Source: an uncultured Bacteroidota bacterium (lineage in GTDB: Bacteria; Bacteroidota; Bacteroidia; Chitinophagales; Chitinophagaceae). From it: DNA of 20,399 nucleotides. Positions 15,655 to 20,399 of this stretch are shown one piece after another. The stretch covers positions 1 to 20,399 of the forward strand of contig CAMLGR010000082.1 of the NCBI GenBank assembly GCA_946479615.1, read 5' to 3'. The stretch's first letter is position 1; the number at the start of each line of letters is the position of its first letter. The notes beneath the pieces were generated by a model. It searched no databases, was not told where the DNA came from, and worked only from the letters and a program-made list of their open reading frames with translations. Position numbers and translations under genes: made by a program.

Positions 15655-16068
15655 ATGTGGAAGTTATATGCCATATTATCTGCCCTGTTTGCTGCCTTAA
15701 CAGCTATTCTGGCCAAGATCGGTGTGAAGAATATCAATAGCAATGTGGCCACTGCTATCCGCACCGTTGTGATTTTATTTATGGTCTGGGGTATTATTTT
15801 ATTGACCGGCGAATTGAAACAAGTCAAATCGCTTAGCAAAAGCAATCTTCTCTTTCTTACTTTATCAGGTATCGCCACCGGTCTTTCCTGGCTGTTTTAT
15901 TTCAAAGCCCTGCAATCAGGTCCTGTTTCCAAAGTAGCACCTATCGATAAATTGAGTGTGGCCATCGCCATGGGGCTTTCTGTTGTGCTACTCGGAGAAC
16001 AGCTCGATCTGAAAACTATTATAGGCGGGTTGCTCATTCTTGCTGGTACGCTGGTTATTATTCTTTAA
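15655..16068 (+). CDS. EamA-family transporter, single-repeat (half-size)
   Basis: The 137-residue protein is one EamA/DMT unit. About five membrane helices are visible (3-20, 32-51, 64-84, 97-113, 120-137). Family features are FAALTAILAKIGVKNINS after helix 1, the ATGLSWLFYFKALQSGPVSKVAPIDKLS block (74-101) and the LLGEQL turn (112-117) before the last helix. Most EamA proteins carry two such repeats and ten helices; a one-repeat form would have to act as a dimer. It is predicted to export small metabolites or amino acids, but the substrate cannot be read. The gene lies between two intergenic palindromes and no good promoter is seen directly before it, so it may be read through from the stress-protein gene. 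Confidence 0.9.
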   Translation: MWKLYAILSALFAALTAILAKIGVKNINSNVATAIRTVVILFMVWGIILLTGELKQVKSLSKSNLLFLTLSGIATGLSWLFYFKALQSGPVSKVAPIDKLSVAIAMGLSVVLLGEQLDLKTIIGGLLILAGTLVIIL

Positions 16069-16072
16069 TGAT

Positions 16073-16172
16073 AATAAGGAATAAGGAACAAAAAATAAGG
16101 AATGAGAAAGTGAGCACCTGATTTCACGATGTTCCTTTCTCATTCCTTATTCCTTATTTATTATTTCTTATT
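16073..16172. repeat. Heptamer-built inverted repeat (element D)
   Basis: The left arm (16073-16107) is five heptamers in register: AATAAGG, AATAAGG, AACAAAA, AATAAGG, AATGAGA. The right arm (16138-16172), on the minus strand, is AATAAGA, AATAATA, AATAAGG, AATAAGG, AATGAGA. The inner 17 bases of each arm (16094-16110 and 16135-16151) pair perfectly, with a 24-base spacer. It fills the space between the convergent eamA-like and asnS genes, where a two-way terminator would be expected. Confidence 0.85.
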
Positions 16173-16176
16173 CTTC

Positions 16177-17631
16177 TTAAAACTCCGCACTTTTCGGTGT
16201 TCTCGGGAAAGCGATCACATCGCGGATGTTGGACATACCTGTTACAAACAATACCATTCTTTCAAAACCCAATCCAAACCCCGCATGCGGTACCGTTCCA
16301 AAACGGCGTGTATCGAGGTACCACCATAATTCATCTGCCGGGATATGCATTTCTTTCATTCGTTCCAACAACTTATCCAGCCTTTCTTCCCGTTGTGATC
16401 CACCTACGATCTCGCCGATACCCGGCGCCAGTATATCCATCGCCGCTACTGTTTTACCATCCTCATTCTGACGCATATAAAAGGCTTTGATCTCTTTTGG
16501 ATAATTGGTCAGGATCACCGGTCTCTTGAAATGTTTTTCTACGAGGTACCGTTCATGTTCACTCTGCAGATCCATTCCCCATCCTGTGATCGGGTATTGG
16601 AATTTCTTTTTCTTATTATGATTACTCTCGCGCAGGATATCGATCGCTTCGGTATACGTTAACCGTTGAAAATCGTTATTGACAACAAACTCCAGTTTTT
16701 CGATCAATCCCATTTCACTGCGTTTGTCCTGCGGCAATTGTTTTTCTTCTTCTGCCAGCCGTTGTGCCAGGAACTCCAGGTCTTCGCGGTTATTATCCAT
16801 CGCATAACGGATAATATATTTGATAAACTCTTCTGCGAGGTTCGCATTATCCTCTAAATCACAAAACGCCATTTCAGGTTCGATCATCCAGAATTCTGCC
16901 AGGTGCCTGGCCGTATTACTGTTCTCTGCACGGAATGTAGGGCCGAATGTATAGATCTCGCCAAAAGCCGTAGCACCTAATTCACCTTCAAGTTGCCCGC
17001 TTACAGTAAGATTGGTACTTCTTCCAAAAAAGTCTTCTTTGAAATTAACAGTGCCATCTTCATTGCGCGGCGGGTTATCGAACGGAAGAGAGGTTACCCG
17101 GAACATTTCACCCGCACCTTCCGCATCACTGGCGGTGATGACAGGCGTGTGCATATAAACAAATCCCTTTTCATTATAAAACTTATGAACAGCAAATGCC
17201 AGTGCATGCCTGATACGGAATACAGAACCAAATGTATTGGTGCGGAAACGCAGGTGAGCGATCTCGCGCAGGTATTCGAGTGTGGGCCGGTTCTTTAATT
17301 GAATAGGATATTTCTCTGCATCGCTATCACCCAATATTTCAATAGAACCCGCTTTCAGGTCCATCTTCTGGCCTTTTCCCAATGATGGAATAATGGTACC
17401 TGTCACTTTCAGGGAGGCGGAAGTAGTGATCCGTTTCAGCAAGTCTTCATCGAACTGACCTAATTCTGCTACTACCTGGATATTATTATTGGTAGAACCG
17501 TCATTCAGTGCTATAAACTGGTTGTTCCTGAACGTACGCACCCATCCCATAACGGTAACTTCCTGGCCCTGTGGTTCCATAGCCAGCAAATTTTTAATCT
17601 TTATTCTTTTGTTGAACATAACGTTGAGCAT
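16177..17631 (-). CDS. asnS: Asparagine--tRNA ligase
   Basis: The 484-residue enzyme charges tRNA-Asn with asparagine. It has an N-terminal OB-fold anticodon-binding domain (about 22-105, with [20 protein letters not shown]) and a class II catalytic domain. Motif 2 is [23 protein letters not shown] (231-253) and motif 3 is GFGLGFERM (451-459); GTVPHAGFG distinguishes it within the AspRS/AsnRS group. An extra segment around 184-203 ([20 protein letters not shown]) fits forms seen in Bacteroidota. Two starts are possible, the ATG at 17631 and an in-frame ATG at 17619; the family start cannot decide between them. It is monocistronic with its own promoter and converges on the EamA gene. Confidence 0.98.
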   Translation of the reverse strand: MLNVMFNKRIKIKNLLAMEPQGQEVTVMGWVRTFRNNQFIALNDGSTNNNIQVVAELGQFDEDLLKRITTSASLKVTGTIIPSLGKGQKMDLKAGSIEILGDSDAEKYPIQLKNRPTLEYLREIAHLRFRTNTFGSVFRIRHALAFAVHKFYNEKGFVYMHTPVITASDAEGAGEMFRVTSLPFDNPPRNEDGTVNFKEDFFGRSTNLTVSGQLEGELGATAFGEIYTFGPTFRAENSNTARHLAEFWMIEPEMAFCDLEDNANLAEEFIKYIIRYAMDNNREDLEFLAQRLAEEEKQLPQDKRSEMGLIEKLEFVVNNDFQRLTYTEAIDILRESNHNKKKKFQYPITGWGMDLQSEHERYLVEKHFKRPVILTNYPKEIKAFYMRQNEDGKTVAAMDILAPGIGEIVGGSQREERLDKLLERMKEMHIPADELWWYLDTRRFGTVPHAGFGLGFERMVLFVTGMSNIRDVIAFPRTPKSAEF

Positions 17632-17655
17632 TTATCGCCATCCGGCGTTGGGCGG

Positions 17656-17685
17656 CAAAGATATAACAGGATGGCTTGATTACAG
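17656..17685 (-). promoter_or_regulatory. Promoter of asnS
   Basis: The minus strand has TATCTTTG (17656-17663), a full match to the -7 consensus, with CTG (17683-17685, one mismatch to TTG) 19 bases upstream. The predicted leader before the ATG at 17631 is about 17 bases. Confidence 0.55.
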
Positions 17686-17931
17686 GCCGGGATCGGTTTC
17701 ATAATTTTCATAGGATTTGCCTTCTGATTTTACCTGTTTGCCTGCAGCATTTATCCGGTTATAAGAATAAACCTGTAAGCAGTAAATATGGCTCAAGTAC
17801 GCCCTCTGCCCATATCCTGGGAAAATCAAAAATTTTTGATTTTCGTAAAAACGGCGTATCATTGCAACTGATAACAGGCTGATAAGTAATAGTTCTCCCA
17901 TTTTCAGCTCATCGGTTACCCTAGATTCCAT
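17680..17931 (-). CDS. Doubtful small protein of 83 residues
   Basis: This frame fills most of the 373-base gap between asnS and rho. The product has a hydrophobic stretch near residues 11-25 (MGELLLISLLSVAMI), then Tyr/Asn/Lys/Glu-rich sequence (INAAGKQVKSEGKSYENYE) whose composition looks protein-like. No family is recognised. Its 3' end overlaps the asnS promoter and it spans a 24-bp palindrome. No promoter or terminator was found. It could be a real small membrane protein, a gene remnant, or chance. A 68-residue frame on the other strand (17676-17882) looks less protein-like. Confidence 0.3.
   Translation of the reverse strand: MESRVTDELKMGELLLISLLSVAMIRRFYENQKFLIFPGYGQRAYLSHIYCLQVYSYNRINAAGKQVKSEGKSYENYETDPGL
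17821..17844. repeat. Perfect 24-bp palindrome without spacer
   Basis: The half site GAAAATCAAAAA is followed directly by its exact reverse complement. It lies between the divergent asnS and rho genes, about 160 bases before the rho start. A spacer-free AT-rich palindrome suits a dimeric DNA-binding protein or a cruciform better than an RNA hairpin. Confidence 0.85.
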
Positions 17932-18004
17932 TCAATATAAATTCAATTTTTTTCAGCGTTAAGACTGGTCCCCCAAGTTTAGTGACAACCTCAAGAATTT
18001 TTGT

Positions 18005-19651
18005 ATGTACGATATTTTACAACTGAACGATATGCTCGTTCCCGAACTGCTTGATATAGCAGAGCAGCTGAACATTCCCAGTGCCAAAAAGATGGACAAA
18101 CAGGAACTGGTATATAAGATCCTCGATAGCCAGGCGATCGCCGGCTCAAAAAACACCTCCTCCGCCTCTCCCGATGATAAAGGAAAGCGTAAAAGAATCA
18201 TAAAAGCTACAACCGGCATTACAACAGAAGAAGCTGTTGTTGAAGATAACGGCCATGAAAAAAAACCAATTAAAAAAACTTCCGCTATGCCTCCAAAAAA
18301 AGACGAAAAGGTCCCTGTGAAAAAGACAAGAAAGAAACCCGAAGAAAAAGAACATCATGAACAACCTGTTGAACAGGCCGATGCTATAGAACAAACCTCC
18401 TCACAAGACGACAACCAGGATATCCAGGGTAATAATGGAAATGAAAATATAAATGACAACGAACAGTCACGTCCCGAAACTCCTGCTCAAAATAAAGTAT
18501 ACCCGCAACGCCGCGAACAGAATTTCAATATCGAATTCGATGGCGTTATTCTTTCGGAAGGTGTATTGGAAATGATGCCTGACGGATATGGTTTCCTTCG
18601 TTCTTCCGATTATAATTATCTCTCCTCTCCTGATGATGTATATGTATCTCCTTCCCAGATAAAATTGTTTGGATTAAAAACAGGCGATACTGTTTCAGGT
18701 GCTGTTCGCCCTCCGAAAGAAGGTGAAAAGTATTTTGCCTTACTGAAAGTAGATGCTATCAATAATAAAAGCCCGGAAGAAGTACGCGACCGTGTACCTT
18801 TCGACTACCTCACCCCTTTATTTCCCTTCGAGAAATTAAATTTATTTACCAATCCAGGCGATTATTCTACCCGCATCATGGATCTCTTTACTCCTATTGG
18901 TAAAGGACAACGCGGATTGATCGTCGCACAACCAAAAACAGGTAAAACGATGTTGTTAAAAGCAGTAGCCAATGCTATTGCAGAAAACCATCCTGAATGT
19001 TACCTGATGGTAGTGCTGGTAGATGAAAGACCGGAAGAGGTGACCGATATGGCAAGAAGCGTAAAAGCAGAAGTGATCGCTTCTACCTTTGATGAGCCTG
19101 CTGAAAAACACGTGAAAGTTTCTACCATTGCCCTGCAAAAAGCAAAACGCCTGGTAGAATGCGGTCATGATGTAGTGATCCTTCTTGATTCGATCACCCG
19201 TCTCGCCCGTGCCCACAATACTGTAGCTCCTGCATCCGGTAAAGTATTATCCGGTGGTGTGGAAGCGAATGCCATGCAAAAACCTAAACAGTTTTTTGGT
19301 GCGGCCCGTAAAATAGAACATGGTGGTTCTTTAACCATTATCGCTACCGCTCTTGTTGATACCGGCAGTAAAATGGATGAGGTGATCTTTGAAGAATTCA
19401 AAGGAACCGGTAACATGGAATTGCAACTGGACCGCCGCCTGGCAAACCGCCGCGTATACCCTGCTATCGATCTTACTTCCTCCTCTACCCGCCGTGATGA
19501 CCTGTTGCTCGACAAAGACGTGCTTCAACGGATGAACCTGCTGCGTGTGTACCTGACCGATATGAATACGGAAGAAGCGATGAATGAACTGCTGAAACGT
19601 ATGCGCGGCACCAAAAGCAACGAAGAATTCCTTGCTTCCATGAACAGATAA
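18005..19651 (+). CDS. rho: Transcription termination factor Rho
   Basis: The 548-residue protein is the hexameric RNA-dependent ATPase that ends transcription. Residues 1-45 are the Rho N-terminal helical domain (start [10 protein letters not shown] is typical, fixing the ATG at 18005). Residues 46-172 are a low-complexity insert, Lys-rich first (85-117), then rich in Glu, Asp, Asn and Gln. The RNA-binding cold-shock-like domain covers about 177-255. The ATPase has Walker [13 protein letters not shown] (304-315), Walker [17 protein letters not shown] (390-405), the Q-loop region [19 protein letters not shown] (417-435) and [12 protein letters not shown] (467-478). The core is intact. The insert makes it longer than E. 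coli Rho (419 residues). It ends at a strong intrinsic terminator. Confidence 0.98.
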   Translation: MYDILQLNDMLVPELLDIAEQLNIPSAKKMDKQELVYKILDSQAIAGSKNTSSASPDDKGKRKRIIKATTGITTEEAVVEDNGHEKKPIKKTSAMPPKKDEKVPVKKTRKKPEEKEHHEQPVEQADAIEQTSSQDDNQDIQGNNGNENINDNEQSRPETPAQNKVYPQRREQNFNIEFDGVILSEGVLEMMPDGYGFLRSSDYNYLSSPDDVYVSPSQIKLFGLKTGDTVSGAVRPPKEGEKYFALLKVDAINNKSPEEVRDRVPFDYLTPLFPFEKLNLFTNPGDYSTRIMDLFTPIGKGQRGLIVAQPKTGKTMLLKAVANAIAENHPECYLMVVLVDERPEEVTDMARSVKAEVIASTFDEPAEKHVKVSTIALQKAKRLVECGHDVVILLDSITRLARAHNTVAPASGKVLSGGVEANAMQKPKQFFGAARKIEHGGSLTIIATALVDTGSKMDEVIFEEFKGTGNMELQLDRRLANRRVYPAIDLTSSSTRRDDLLLDKDVLQRMNLLRVYLTDMNTEEAMNELLKRMRGTKSNEEFLASMNR

Positions 19652-19674
19652 TACGGAATAACCCTATTTCATAA

Positions 19675-19703
19675 AAAAGCCTCCTTGCGGAGGCTTTTCT
19701 TTT
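19675..19703 (+). terminator. Intrinsic terminator of rho
   Basis: AAAAGCCTCC pairs with GGAGGCTTTT around a TTGC loop, and the T-run continues as TTTTCTTTT. It begins 23 bases after the rho stop. The A-run on the other side means it could also work leftward. Confidence 0.9.
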
Positions 19704-19756
19704 AGGCAAACGGCACAATCTCTGCTTGTTGTATTCGTTATAGAAAGCCCGATCCC

Positions 19757-20399
19757 ATGAAAAACACATCAAAAACCAATCCCATGCGACCATTCGGGCT
19801 GCTGATCCTTCTTTTTATCCTTTTTCCCGCTACTTTTTATGGCCAAAAGTCATTAACAGGTCTCTGGACTGGTAGTTTGGGTAATGATAGTGGACAGCTT
19901 CGTAAAGACAAATCTTTTGAGCTGGCACTGACACAGTACAGGGATAAGGTATACGGTTATTCCCGCAGCACATTTTTACTGAATGATACTCTTTATTATA
20001 TTTTAAAAAGAGTAAAGGGAAAGATCAATGGAGATATATGCGAAATCACCGATGATGAGATTATTTCCAACAATTTCAAGAATATCGACAAGGGAGTGAA
20101 GGTCACGATCACATTCCGGATGAACAACCAGGATAGTACCTGGCATCTTGATGGAAGATGGAGCACCAGCAAATCTAAAAAACATGGATTCTACTCCATC
20201 TCCGGAAATGTTGAATTAAAAGATGAACCTGATGTATCGAAATCAGAGATATTCCCGCACCTCGAAGAATTGAAACTTGCTAAAGATGTTCCCTTCTATG
20301 CGGAAAAGAAAAATCCTGCCGAAACAAAAGCGATCGCTGCTGTGCCTGTTAAAAAAGAACCACCGGTAAAAAATGATAGCAGGTCTGTACCGAAAAAAG
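19757..20399 (+). CDS. Secreted protein of unknown function, cut by window end
   Basis: An ATG at 19757 opens a frame that runs to the last base, 214 complete codons. Residues 12-29 are the core of a signal peptide (FGLLILLFILFPATFYG, then QKS), so the mature protein is exported. The first mature part begins LTGLWTGSLGNDSG and is beta-rich with Tyr/Thr strands (about 33-152), possibly a small beta-barrel or lipocalin-like domain, which is a guess from pattern alone. After about residue 155 the sequence becomes rich in Lys, Glu, Pro and Ala (VPVKKEPPVKNDSRSVPKK), a typical flexible linker, so another domain probably follows outside the window. A second in-frame ATG at residue 10 is possible. 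No family is recognised. Confidence 0.8.
   Translation, partial: MKNTSKTNPMRPFGLLILLFILFPATFYGQKSLTGLWTGSLGNDSGQLRKDKSFELALTQYRDKVYGYSRSTFLLNDTLYYILKRVKGKINGDICEITDDEIISNNFKNIDKGVKVTITFRMNNQDSTWHLDGRWSTSKSKKHGFYSISGNVELKDEPDVSKSEIFPHLEELKLAKDVPFYAEKKNPAETKAIAAVPVKKEPPVKNDSRSVPKK

Noticed and set aside
15541..16172. Composite transposon with EamA as cargo between terminal inverted repeats
   Set aside because: The two flanking palindromes have unrelated sequences and no transposase is present; each is a self-contained inverted repeat.
17984..18004. -7 promoter element directly before the rho ATG
   Set aside because: AATTTTTG ends one base before the ATG, but it misses the first T of the consensus and has no TTG at the right distance.

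Overview
The window looks like chromosomal DNA of a member of the Bacteroidota, most likely of the family Chitinophagaceae. This rests on four things: an outer-membrane beta-barrel receptor with an N-terminal carboxypeptidase-regulatory-like domain, a Rho factor with a long low-complexity insert, AsnS and GcvT of the type found in this phylum, and repeated promoter elements of the form TTG-N19/20-TAnnTTTG, the Bacteroidota sigma-A pattern. GC is about 40% by eye. The exception is the first ~63 bases, which are about 60% GC and may be an assembly or insertion junction.

Layout. 1-612: a GC-rich edge, a short exported-protein fragment on the minus strand, and a possible 52-residue plus-strand gene with its own strong terminator. 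610-7273 (minus): a large TonB-plug/beta-barrel outer-membrane protein and a 1255-residue SWIM-SNF2 ATPase. 7471-10870 (minus): ComB-like phosphatase, SRPBCC protein, glycine cleavage T-protein GcvT, SAM methyltransferase. 11072-13710 (minus): a padR-pspC operon with a well-defined promoter and a probable operator. 14039-14590 (minus): an ExbD/TolR-like protein, divergent from a tandem universal-stress protein (14716-15537, plus). 15655-16068 (plus): a half-size EamA transporter. 16177-17631 (minus): asnS. 18005-19651 (plus): rho. From 19757: a secreted protein cut by the window end.

Most genes are housekeeping or stand-alone accessory genes with their own promoters. The only clear operon is padR-pspC. 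I see no tRNA, rRNA, CRISPR array, transposase or recognisable defence cassette.

The most unusual signal is between the genes. Three gaps (8802-8897, 10066-10134, 16073-16172) hold inverted repeats whose arms are tandem heptamers of the AAT-x3-G type, four or five units per arm. A fourth gap (15541-15635) holds a perfect 36-bp inverted repeat built from octamers CCTATGTG. A fifth (10888-11004) is a weaker relative. Several lie downstream of genes that lack an ordinary T-tract terminator, so they may act as 3'-end hairpins, or they may be a mobile or self-propagating palindrome family. Two genes (gcvT and the methyltransferase) have the -7 promoter element only four bases before their ATG, which predicts leaderless mRNAs.
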